Source: an uncultured Acidobacteriia bacterium (lineage in GTDB: Bacteria; Acidobacteriota; Terriglobia; Bryobacterales; Bryobacteraceae). Taken from it: a stretch of 64,000 bases of DNA. Positions within the stretch are counted from its first letter, which is position 1; every line of letters begins with the position of its first letter. Below the pieces are notes generated by a model. The model had not been told where the DNA came from and did not search any database. It was given only the letters and a program-made list of their open reading frames with translations. The stretch spans positions 1 to 64,000 of the forward strand of contig CAIVPR010000090.1 in assembly GCA_903907865.1 (NCBI GenBank), given 5' to 3'. Position numbers and translations under genes: made by a program. Of this stretch, positions 8,524 through 16,215 are shown piece by piece.

Positions 8524-9684
8524 CTACTGCACCCGCCAAGGCGAGAAATTCGACCACCCCTCCACCGTCTTCTTCGACCACGCCTCCTCTTTGTCCTTGT
8601 GGCATACATTGCACGCCTGCGGGATGAACTTGAACGTATGCGCCCGGACGTTGACGTCCGCAATTGTCTGTTCGATCTTCGGCATGTGGCAACCGACGCA
8701 ATCGGCACCCGCCGAATTCGCCGCGTGGTGCGAGTGCGCCGCCGACTTCACCGTCGTATGGCACGTGAGGCACAGCGCGGTCGAGGGCTTCTTCAGATCC
8801 GCATTGTTTGCCGTCCCGTGCACGTCGTGGCAGGAGTTGCAGCGGATATTGTGGAGATACATCTGGCTCTGCACGAAGTCGTTGCCCTGCATGCGGTTCT
8901 TGTGCCCCGTGCCGTCAGGGAAATGGGTGAAAGTGGTCTCGCCGAGCTTATGCTCCTCAAGCTTCCAGTAGTCCGCCAGTCGGTCGCCTGCCGTGTAGCC
9001 GACGGGCCAATCGTAGTATTGAGCGACACCCGTGCCCCCGACAGGGTTCTTCACCGGCTGGCCCTGCGTGTGGCACTGCAGGCAAACATCGTTGCCGCGC
9101 ACCAAGTCCAGCTTGGCCGGATTGACGACATTGGTCTTCGTCGGCTTGGCGACATGGTCGCTGCCCGGCCCGTGGCACTTTTCGCAACCAACGTTCCACT
9201 CGGTCACCTCATGGGTGGTCGCGTTGTAGTTGACCGAATGGCACCCGTCGCACAGTGGGCCGGTGGGGCGCTGGGCCTGGTCTTCGGGGTAGTGGGCGGT
9301 CCACCAGTCGGTGCCCTTCGCGGGATGGTAGGCGCGCCAAGTCTTGTTCTGGATATCCCACTGCACGGGGTAGACGAAGTAGTCGTCGCCCTTCTTGTAG
9401 AAATACCGCTGCTTCCACTTGTCGCCATAGACCAGCGCGATGTCCGAAATCTGGAACGTCACCAGCGGATTGGGCTTGGAGAAATCGCCCACCACGACGG
9501 ATGGCTGGATCTTCGGATCCCGGACGACATTCGCCATCCGCGTCTTGGACCACTTGGCGTATACCGCAGCGTGGCATGTCTGGCACGCCTTGGAGCCCGT
9601 GTACGTGGCCGCGTGTGCTTCGGACAACGACGCAGCCGACAGGCAGGCCAACGTCGCCCACAGAACGCGAAAATTCAAACCCAT
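8524..9684 (-). CDS. Eight-haem c-type cytochrome
   Basis: A 386-residue exported protein (signal peptide about 1-25) with eight CXXCH haem sites: CQTCH, CDGCH, CEKCH, CLQCH, CNSCH, CLTCH, CVGCH and CNVCH. Their spacing, and the histidine-rich stretch SAAHSHHAAN, resemble cytochrome c554-like and tetrathionate-reductase-like multihaem proteins. It should carry electrons in the periplasm. Its start lies 4 nt after the menG stop, so it belongs to the aroB-menG transcript, linking it to menaquinone-dependent respiration. The terminal acceptor is not evident, and no extra catalytic domain is seen. Confidence 0.9.
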   Translation of the reverse strand: MGLNFRVLWATLACLSAASLSEAHAATYTGSKACQTCHAAVYAKWSKTRMANVVRDPKIQPSVVVGDFSKPNPLVTFQISDIALVYGDKWKQRYFYKKGDDYFVYPVQWDIQNKTWRAYHPAKGTDWWTAHYPEDQAQRPTGPLCDGCHSVNYNATTHEVTEWNVGCEKCHGPGSDHVAKPTKTNVVNPAKLDLVRGNDVCLQCHTQGQPVKNPVGGTGVAQYYDWPVGYTAGDRLADYWKLEEHKLGETTFTHFPDGTGHKNRMQGNDFVQSQMYLHNIRCNSCHDVHGTANNADLKKPSTALCLTCHTTVKSAAHSHHAANSAGADCVGCHMPKIEQTIADVNVRAHTFKFIPQACNVCHKDKEEAWSKKTVEGWSNFSPWRVQ

Positions 9685-9688
9685 GCGC

Positions 9689-10435
9689 TTACAAGACCCT
9701 CCCGATGTGCAAGGCGGCGATACCGAAAGTCAGGTATTCCCACTCGACAGCCTCGAAACCAGTATCCCGCATCGCGGCCGCCAACCCGGGCGCATCCGGG
9801 AACTTTTTTACTGACGCCGGGAGGTATCGGTAGGCATCGGGAGCGCCGGAAATCGCCCCGCCCAGGATCGGCAGAATCTTGGTCGAGTACCAGTTGTAGA
9901 CCGTCGCGAACGCCTTGTTCGGCGGCGTGGTGAATTCGAGGATCGCCAGCATGCCGCCCGGACGCAGCACACGCCGCAGCTCCTTCAGGCCGCCGCGGTA
10001 GTTGGAGAAATTTCGGAAGCCGAAACCGATGGTGATCAGGTCGAGCGTGGCGTCGGGGAAGGGAAGCGACATGGCGTCGGCCTCCAGCAGCGCCGACTTC
10101 AGCGCCCCCTTCTTCAGCTTGGCGGATGCTCCGGTTAGCATCGGATGGCAGAAATCGCTGCCAATCAACCGCCGCCCGGCCTCCTTTTCCATGGTGATGA
10201 GCAGGTCGCCCGTGCCGCAGGCGAGGTCGACCACGCGCGCACCCGGCCGCATCAGCACTTCGCGGACCCGCTTCACCGTATGGTTGCGCCACGTGACGTC
10301 GATGTTGGCGGAAAGCAAGTGGTTGGCGAGGTCGTAGCGCGGCGCGACCCGGCCGAACATCGACCGCACCCAGCGCGACGCCTCCTGCTCGGTTCGGGCT
10401 CCCTCGGGGGTGGTTCCCGCTGCGGGCTGGCTCAC
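9689..10435 (-). CDS. menG: Demethylmenaquinone methyltransferase (UbiE/MenG)
   Basis: A 248-residue SAM-dependent methyltransferase. Motif I is VVDLACGTGDLL; the family signatures YDLANHLLS, IGFGFRNF and LRPGGMLAILEF are all present. It methylates demethylmenaquinone (and demethoxyubiquinol in species that make ubiquinone), the last step of menaquinone synthesis, at the inner face of the membrane. The start is GTG at 10435, which overlaps the aroB stop (GTGA), giving translational coupling. The multihaem cytochrome follows 4 nt downstream. Confidence 0.95.
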   Translation of the reverse strand: MSQPAAGTTPEGARTEQEASRWVRSMFGRVAPRYDLANHLLSANIDVTWRNHTVKRVREVLMRPGARVVDLACGTGDLLITMEKEAGRRLIGSDFCHPMLTGASAKLKKGALKSALLEADAMSLPFPDATLDLITIGFGFRNFSNYRGGLKELRRVLRPGGMLAILEFTTPPNKAFATVYNWYSTKILPILGGAISGAPDAYRYLPASVKKFPDAPGLAAAMRDTGFEAVEWEYLTFGIAALHIGRVL

Positions 10436-11514
10436 TTACACTCCTCCAGCGCCTTTTCAATGGCCCGGAAAACCAGCGCGTTGTCGATTCCGGTCTTCAC
10501 CACCACCTCGCCGATCCGCGTCGGCAACACGAAATGCACCTTCGACTGCACGGTTTTCTTGTCCCTCACCAGCCGCGCCTCCAAGTTTTCGGCGGGAATC
10601 CCGGAGGTGGACGGAATCGGGCCGTAGCGGTCCAGCGTCCAGAGGATCGACTGCGCGTCCTCGACCGGCAGCATGCCGAGCGAGCCCGCCAGATGCGTCG
10701 CGGCGCGCATGCCCCACGATACGGCCTCGCCGTGCAGGAACCCTGTGTAGTGCGTCTCGGCCTCCAGCGCGTGGCCGAAGGTATGGCCAAAGTTCAAAAT
10801 CTTGCGCAGCCCGCCCTCGCGCTCGTCGGCGGAGACCACTTCGGCCTTGATCCGGACCGACTCGGCCACAATATGGTCGACCACGTGGTGCTGCTGGGCG
10901 AGGACGTCGTCCCGGCGGTCGGCGAGGAGCCGAAACAGCGGCTCGCTGGCGATGATGCCGGTTTTGATGATTTCGTAGAGCCCCGAGTTGAATTCGCGGA
11001 CAGGCAGTGTGCTCAAGACAGCCGAATCGATCAGCACTGCCAAAGGCTGGTGGAATGCGCCGACCAGGTTCTTGCCGGAAACCAGGTTCGCACCGGTCTT
11101 GCCGCCAACGGCCGCGTCGACTTGGGCGAGCAGCGTGGTCGGAATCTGGATCACCGGAATCCCGCGCATGAAGATTGCCGCGAGGAACCCGGCGAGGTCG
11201 GTCGCGATGCCGCCGCCGAACGCGATGACGATGCTGGAGCGGTCGGCACCGGACTCGACCATGCTTTCCGCCATGGCTTCGACGTGGGACATCCGCTTGT
11301 TGTCCTCGCCACCGGCAAAGAACAGGACTTGGTGGGGGTGGGTGCCGATGGCGTCGGTCAAACGGGAGCCGTGCAACTCCCAAACGTCGCGCGTGGTGAC
11401 AACAAAGGCTTTACCGCACTTGGACGGCAGAAATTCGGAGAGGCGGCCGATGGCACCGCGCTCGACGATGGCCGCGTAGTCGCGCTGCGGCGTCGAAACC
11501 TGGAACTGGGGCAT
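10432..11514 (-). CDS. aroB: 3-Dehydroquinate synthase
   Basis: A 360-residue cytoplasmic enzyme of the shikimate pathway that converts DAHP to 3-dehydroquinate using NAD and a divalent metal. Seen: GGGIATDLAGFLAA for NAD binding, IPTTLLAQVDAAVGGKT, and FGHTFGHALE with metal-binding histidines, plus the upstream glutamate in YEIIKTGI. Its product feeds chorismate and so menaquinone, which fits coupling to menG. Start choice: the ATG at 11514 follows GGGAGGA directly, and the alternative ATG 18 nt upstream has no ribosome site; the spacing is short, so either is possible. Confidence 0.94.
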   Translation of the reverse strand: MPQFQVSTPQRDYAAIVERGAIGRLSEFLPSKCGKAFVVTTRDVWELHGSRLTDAIGTHPHQVLFFAGGEDNKRMSHVEAMAESMVESGADRSSIVIAFGGGIATDLAGFLAAIFMRGIPVIQIPTTLLAQVDAAVGGKTGANLVSGKNLVGAFHQPLAVLIDSAVLSTLPVREFNSGLYEIIKTGIIASEPLFRLLADRRDDVLAQQHHVVDHIVAESVRIKAEVVSADEREGGLRKILNFGHTFGHALEAETHYTGFLHGEAVSWGMRAATHLAGSLGMLPVEDAQSILWTLDRYGPIPSTSGIPAENLEARLVRDKKTVQSKVHFVLPTRIGEVVVKTGIDNALVFRAIEKALEECK

Positions 11515-11563
11515 TCCTCCCAATTGTGGCATCCGGCGGGGGCTCGTGCGGAACGTACGTGAT

Positions 11564-12745
11564 CTAACGCAGCCCGCTGACGGTACTCTCGGTGTTCACA
11601 CTGCGCCACTCGAACCAGTATTCCTTCACCAAGTCCAACGGTTCGAGGCAGAACCCGTCTTGGTTGCAGCCGTGGAAATTCCAACGTTGGCCGTCGGAGT
11701 CGGTCATAACCGGCCCCGTGCCATCCCCTTCGTCGGGCAGCCGAGTGAACGCCAGCGTTCCTGCGGGAAGCTTCCAGCCACGCACTGTTTCTCCGTCCGG
11801 CCCAGTCACCAGCAGTACGATGCTTCCGCCGAGTGCCTCCATGACGAGTCGAGCCTTGCGGAGCGCCTCATAGCGAAAAGCCCTCGGGTCATCTTTAATA
11901 CGCGCTCCCACCACAATGTCGCGCGACACCAGCCCCGAATCATCGTCAAAGCCGATCACGGCAGGCGTGCTGGCTGCGTCGGCTGTCCAGTCCTTGGCGT
12001 AAAGCTGTTCGAAGGCCGGATCGGGAACCAGCAGCGTGCCGCCGGGTTGTTCCACCTTCCACTGGCGCAAAGTCATCTCGTCGCTGTGGATCAGCCCCAA
12101 TCGCTTGCCCTGCATCCGCCCCGCGATCGCGCGCCCGATACCCTGCTGCCACCAGGAGCCCGTCTTGGCTTCCTGCATCACGGGATTCTGGTTGACGTAG
12201 CCTGCGAGGTGGAACTCGAGAATCAAGCCCCCCAGGTTCCGGCTCCAGACCCGCGCGGAGTGGCTCATGGGGGAGTAGGTGGCGACCACGGCAACCCAGT
12301 CGATTGTGTCGTTCACAATCTGGTGGTATGCCAGAACGCGTAGCGGATAGGCACGCGATTGGCCGCGTACCGTGATCGCCAGAACCCTCTCGTTTCCGTC
12401 CATTTCCGATTCCCAGGTGGACACGAACTTCGGCGACGGAAGTGGCTTGCTGTTCTGCTCAAACGGGTTGACCAGCATCAGGGGCCAGCACGCCGCGGTC
12501 AGGAACGCGACTAGCCAAATCCCGATCGAATACCTCCTCGCGATCAGGGCGCGCACGCAAGCGGCGAAACACAGGGGGAGTATCCGCCAGCGCCATGCAA
12601 CCACCCGGGCAGCGATGAGAACAACGTCCTTGCTTTGCGGGTGGGACGGGAGGAGCGCCCACCATGGCCAGAAGATGAAGAACGCAGCCACCGTTAGGGC
12701 TACCAATGCCGCGAAGAAAGGCAGGACTCGGTGGAAGAATCGCAA
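11564..12745 (-). CDS. DUF3179 membrane-anchored protein without the usual cysteines
   Basis: A 393-residue protein with about three N-terminal membrane segments (residues about 5-35, 52-68, 73-93) and a large DUF3179 domain. Recognisable parts are RAYPLRVLAYHQIVNDTI, an AGRMQGKRLGLI block and a C-terminal SDGQRWNFHG segment. The family normally has a TYCPLC motif; here it reads TYSPMSHSARVW, so both cysteines are serines. The function of the family is not known. It starts at TTG 12745, with GATAAT 5 nt upstream and only GAGG as a possible ribosome site, so it may be leaderless. It lies 49 nt upstream of aroB on the same strand. Confidence 0.78.
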   Translation of the reverse strand: MRFFHRVLPFFAALVALTVAAFFIFWPWWALLPSHPQSKDVVLIAARVVAWRWRILPLCFAACVRALIARRYSIGIWLVAFLTAACWPLMLVNPFEQNSKPLPSPKFVSTWESEMDGNERVLAITVRGQSRAYPLRVLAYHQIVNDTIDWVAVVATYSPMSHSARVWSRNLGGLILEFHLAGYVNQNPVMQEAKTGSWWQQGIGRAIAGRMQGKRLGLIHSDEMTLRQWKVEQPGGTLLVPDPAFEQLYAKDWTADAASTPAVIGFDDDSGLVSRDIVVGARIKDDPRAFRYEALRKARLVMEALGGSIVLLVTGPDGETVRGWKLPAGTLAFTRLPDEGDGTGPVMTDSDGQRWNFHGCNQDGFCLEPLDLVKEYWFEWRSVNTESTVSGLR

Positions 12746-12809
12746 ACCTCATTATCCCCCATCATCAGGGCAATACACCTACGAAAGTAGTAGTGGTACC
12801 GGGACTTGC

Positions 12810-14489
12810 TTATTCGGCAACCGCGCTTTCAACGTTCTGTCCCAGCTCCCATGATTCGCGGACGGCAGGTTCGAGGCGCACCACCATCAGCGTCTGGTCG
12901 TCCCTCGGCGGCTCGCTGCCGATGAAGGCACGGACGTCCTCCAGGATCCCGCCGCAAAGCTCGATTGGATCGCGTCCAGGCATCCGTTCGACCGACCCGA
13001 TGATCCTCTCCTCGCCAAACTCCTCGTCCGCCGCGTTGGCCGCCTCCGAAATGCCGTCCGAGAAGACCACCAGAATGTCACCGGGTTCTACGGCGACGAT
13101 TGCCACGGTGTAGCGCATGCCCGGCAGCAACCCCAGCACCGGTCCCCCGTCCGAAAGCCGAATTACTTCTGAGGAACTCGCGCAAGTCACGCCGCCGGAC
13201 GCGGCTGAACGGGTGGTTCCTCTGGCCCTTGGCGCCGCGTCGGGCGGCTCTTGCGCTTCTGACACCGCGCCGGACTTCCTTATCAGCAGTGGCGGAAGGT
13301 GGCCGGCGTTGATGTACATGAGCTGTGAGGTCTCGGAATCGAACACGCCCCAGAACAGGCTGACGAAACGCTCCCTCGCGGTCTTCATGCAGAGCAGGTG
13401 GTTCAGGCGTTCGGCGGCTTGCTCCAATTGGTCGGGACCGCTCAGCGAACTGGCCCTGACGGCCCCCTGCACCACCCCCATCAGCAGCGCCGCCGGGAGA
13501 CCCTTGCCGGAAACATCGCCCAGCAGGAGGGCGACGCCCCCATCATCGGTGCGATAGACATCGTAAATGTCGCCTCCGACGTGGTAGGCCGGGACGCACT
13601 TGGCCGCGAAGGCCAGATTCCCCACCATCGATCCTTGGTCCGGAAAGAGGTCCAACTGTACCCGGCGGGCGATGGAAAGCTCCTCTTCCATGTGCTTGCT
13701 GCGCATATAGTGGCGGAACCGGAGGCCGATCAGCACAACGGCGCCCAGCAGGGCGAAGGCGGCCGAGCACCCCAGGATCAGATTTTCCTGCAGTGGTCCG
13801 AAGTTGGTGGAGACCCCGTTCAGGTAGACGCCAATCTCGACAATCTCCAGTTGACGGCCGCCCCGACCGCCCCGTCCTATACCGCCGCCCCGCCTTCCGT
13901 CCGAAGGCGGAGGCCCGCCAGCTCTGCCCATGTCCGGCGGCTGCGCGTCGGGCGGAGGCAGGAAGGCCTCCACCGGAGGTTGGGGGTCCGCCGTGGGTTG
14001 CGGTTGCGCCGTATCCTGCGGGCCTCTGCCCCGTCCTCCGCCGCGTCCGCCTATCGGGCCACCGCGCATGGGGGCCATAGTAATCAACACCCGCCCGCCG
14101 ACCAAATCCCGCTCTTCGGGACGTCGGCTTCTATTCGACAGGAGCTTGTCCAGATCGCCCGGCTTGTACACGGGTGCTCCGGGAACCTTGGCGCTTTCGG
14201 CGATCTCCTTGCCGTCCAAATTGAAGATCCGGATCCAGGCGATGTGGGTCGGAGCTTCCTTGACCAGTTCTTGCAGGACCGGTGTGAGGGTTGACGCCTG
14301 GTCGGAGCCGGTCAAGCGGAGCGCACGGGAGATCGAGTTGATCCGCCGGTCGGCTTCGCGGCCGGCCTCGAGCCGCACCAGGTTGTCGGAAACATATTGG
14401 TACGTGCGGACGGTTTGGACGAACAGGAGTAGTCCGAGCAGCGCGCCTGTGCAGATCGAAATCTTGAACCAGAGATTCTTGGGCTTCAA
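12810..14489 (-). CDS. Membrane PP2C-type (RsbU/SpoIIE) serine phosphatase with Pro/Gly/Arg-rich sensor loop
   Basis: A 559-residue protein with two membrane helices (about 8-26 and 245-267) bracketing a periplasmic domain, then a cytoplasmic PPM phosphatase. The phosphatase holds the expected acids in VGGDIYDVY, LLGDVSGKGLPAALLMG, FSDGISEA and DDQTLMVV, so it is probably active and likely dephosphorylates an anti-sigma antagonist. Two oddities: the periplasmic domain contains about 80 residues rich in Pro, Gly and Arg (from about 140), and an insertion of about 30 residues with little pattern sits inside the phosphatase after LLIRKSGA. The start is TTG with AAGGA upstream. A second phosphatase of this type is at 26501. 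Confidence 0.85.
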   Translation of the reverse strand: MKPKNLWFKISICTGALLGLLLFVQTVRTYQYVSDNLVRLEAGREADRRINSISRALRLTGSDQASTLTPVLQELVKEAPTHIAWIRIFNLDGKEIAESAKVPGAPVYKPGDLDKLLSNRSRRPEERDLVGGRVLITMAPMRGGPIGGRGGGRGRGPQDTAQPQPTADPQPPVEAFLPPPDAQPPDMGRAGGPPPSDGRRGGGIGRGGRGGRQLEIVEIGVYLNGVSTNFGPLQENLILGCSAAFALLGAVVLIGLRFRHYMRSKHMEEELSIARRVQLDLFPDQGSMVGNLAFAAKCVPAYHVGGDIYDVYRTDDGGVALLLGDVSGKGLPAALLMGVVQGAVRASSLSGPDQLEQAAERLNHLLCMKTARERFVSLFWGVFDSETSQLMYINAGHLPPLLIRKSGAVSEAQEPPDAAPRARGTTRSAASGGVTCASSSEVIRLSDGGPVLGLLPGMRYTVAIVAVEPGDILVVFSDGISEAANAADEEFGEERIIGSVERMPGRDPIELCGGILEDVRAFIGSEPPRDDQTLMVVRLEPAVRESWELGQNVESAVAE

Positions 14490-14550
14490 CCGTTCATCCT
14501 TACGTAACCAATATTAGAACGCGTCCACTGCGGCGGCGGGTGGAACCCGC

Positions 14551-16215
14551 CTACTGGGGAGGCGTGCTCACCAGAGGCCCGATCTTCTGGGTCAACACCG
14601 GAACGCCGTCGGCCACCACTTGCAGCAGTCCGGAGCCGGGGGCATAGCGGGCTCGAAGGTCGCGAACGCCCTCCGGCAATTCACCCCGGACATCGTTTCC
14701 ACTAAACCTTGACACGAGATGGCCGCCCGGTTCCAAAATCAATTCATAAGGTTGGGCCGGAACCCCCGCGCGGAGAAGGGTTCCCGCAGAGCGCTTGGCG
14801 ATTGCGATGTCGAAACCCGAATTCAGGACCGGTCGGTAGCGCGCCACCGGACTCAGCCAGCCCGCGATCGTCGCGTAACGCGCGGGCTTGTTCTTGAGCA
14901 TTTCGTCAATCGGCCCGGCGATTCCGAGAGCCAGGTTCGCGCCGGTACCGAAGCACACCAGCGTTCCGAAAACCACGGTCGCGCACAGTTGAGCGATGCG
15001 GGGCAAGCGAGGCAACGCCGCGGCGAACGCGACGCTGGCGACCAAGACGAACACCGGCAGGAAATCCACTTGGTACCGGGGCACGCTCCAGCCGGTGGAG
15101 ACCACGAACGCGAGCAGCCCTCCCGCGTGCAGAACCAACGCGGCGAGGATGGGCCGGGCCGCTCCGCCATAGCCCGCCAGCAGCAGGAACACCACAAACG
15201 GTGCCAACCATAGGGCCCCGACCAGTGCTTCCAGCGTATAGTGCGGCGGAACTCCGCCGGGGGCGAGCCTCGGTACCGCACGAATCCAAGGAAACACCTT
15301 CGAAAACTCCGGTTCGCAGGCCAACATGTAATACAGGCCCGGCCCGACGTTGGCCATTTCCGGTACAACGGTTGTCTGGTGCGCGCCGCCCAGGAGGTGG
15401 TTGTTGCCAAACTCCAGCGGGTTCCCGAAGCGGGCTAGGTTGTACCCGCAGACCATCAATCCCACGGCGGCAAACGGCAGGATCGCGGCAAACCCGCGCT
15501 GCCTGAAACGCCAGAGCAGCATCGCAACCGCGACCGCGCCGATCAGGCCGAGGTGCGGTCGGCACGAAATCGCGCAGCCGAAAAGGAATCCGGCCAATAC
15601 CAGATCACGGGTGCGTCCCGACCCCCAAGCCCTGACGAGGAAGTAGATCCCCCCGGAAACAAAGAGATAGCCGCCCCCGATTGCAATCTCGTAAACCCAA
15701 ACGCGGTTCAGCAGGAACGGAACGCCTTGGCAGAAGGCCAGCGCAACCAAGAGGAGAGTCCACACGACCGGCCCGGGATCCGCCCCCGCCATCCGCAACA
15801 GGCCGCGCGCCGCGAAGGCCGAGAAAATCCAGCCGCCGAAACACATCAGGAACAAAGCGAAGTTCTCCGGCAGATCACGTCCTGTGAGCAAGCGCCATGG
15901 CGCAAACAGCAGGACTGCCGGTCCGGCCCCGTGGTAGAGGTAATAGCGGCGATTGTACAAGACGGCGTCGAAAAGCTTCAACTCGTCGGGCACGCGCGGA
16001 TCCCACGGATTGGGCAGCGCCAGCAATTCCGGTTTCGGCTCAATCTCCAGATATGTATGTCCGTTGGCGAAAGCGCGGCCGAGGAAGTTGTAGTAGCCGA
16101 GTGTGTCGCCGTTCCAATCGATGTTGTGTCCAGCCGCCCGGACCCCCCAGTGGTAGTACGCCCCCACCACCAGGGCCATGCCGACAAGTACGGGTGCAAA
16201 CCAGTCGCGCTTCAA
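14551..16215 (-). CDS. Polytopic membrane protein, possible GT-C-like transferase
   Basis: A 554-residue protein with roughly ten hydrophobic segments between residues 8 and 430, and a soluble C-terminal domain of about 110 residues. An early periplasmic loop contains HNIDWNGDTLGYYNF, with an acidic residue after the first helix as in GT-C glycosyltransferases and mannosyltransferase relatives, but I cannot place it in a named family. The start is TTG at 16215, overlapping the stop of the upstream histidine kinase gene (TTGA), so expression is probably coupled to the kinase. Confidence 0.65.
   Translation of the reverse strand: MKRDWFAPVLVGMALVVGAYYHWGVRAAGHNIDWNGDTLGYYNFLGRAFANGHTYLEIEPKPELLALPNPWDPRVPDELKLFDAVLYNRRYYLYHGAGPAVLLFAPWRLLTGRDLPENFALFLMCFGGWIFSAFAARGLLRMAGADPGPVVWTLLLVALAFCQGVPFLLNRVWVYEIAIGGGYLFVSGGIYFLVRAWGSGRTRDLVLAGFLFGCAISCRPHLGLIGAVAVAMLLWRFRQRGFAAILPFAAVGLMVCGYNLARFGNPLEFGNNHLLGGAHQTTVVPEMANVGPGLYYMLACEPEFSKVFPWIRAVPRLAPGGVPPHYTLEALVGALWLAPFVVFLLLAGYGGAARPILAALVLHAGGLLAFVVSTGWSVPRYQVDFLPVFVLVASVAFAAALPRLPRIAQLCATVVFGTLVCFGTGANLALGIAGPIDEMLKNKPARYATIAGWLSPVARYRPVLNSGFDIAIAKRSAGTLLRAGVPAQPYELILEPGGHLVSRFSGNDVRGELPEGVRDLRARYAPGSGLLQVVADGVPVLTQKIGPLVSTPPQ

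Noticed and set aside
8455-9933. 492-codon plus-strand open frame opposite the octahaem cytochrome
   Set aside because: The opposite strand has eight CXXCH motifs and a signal peptide; this frame is Arg/Val-rich shadow.
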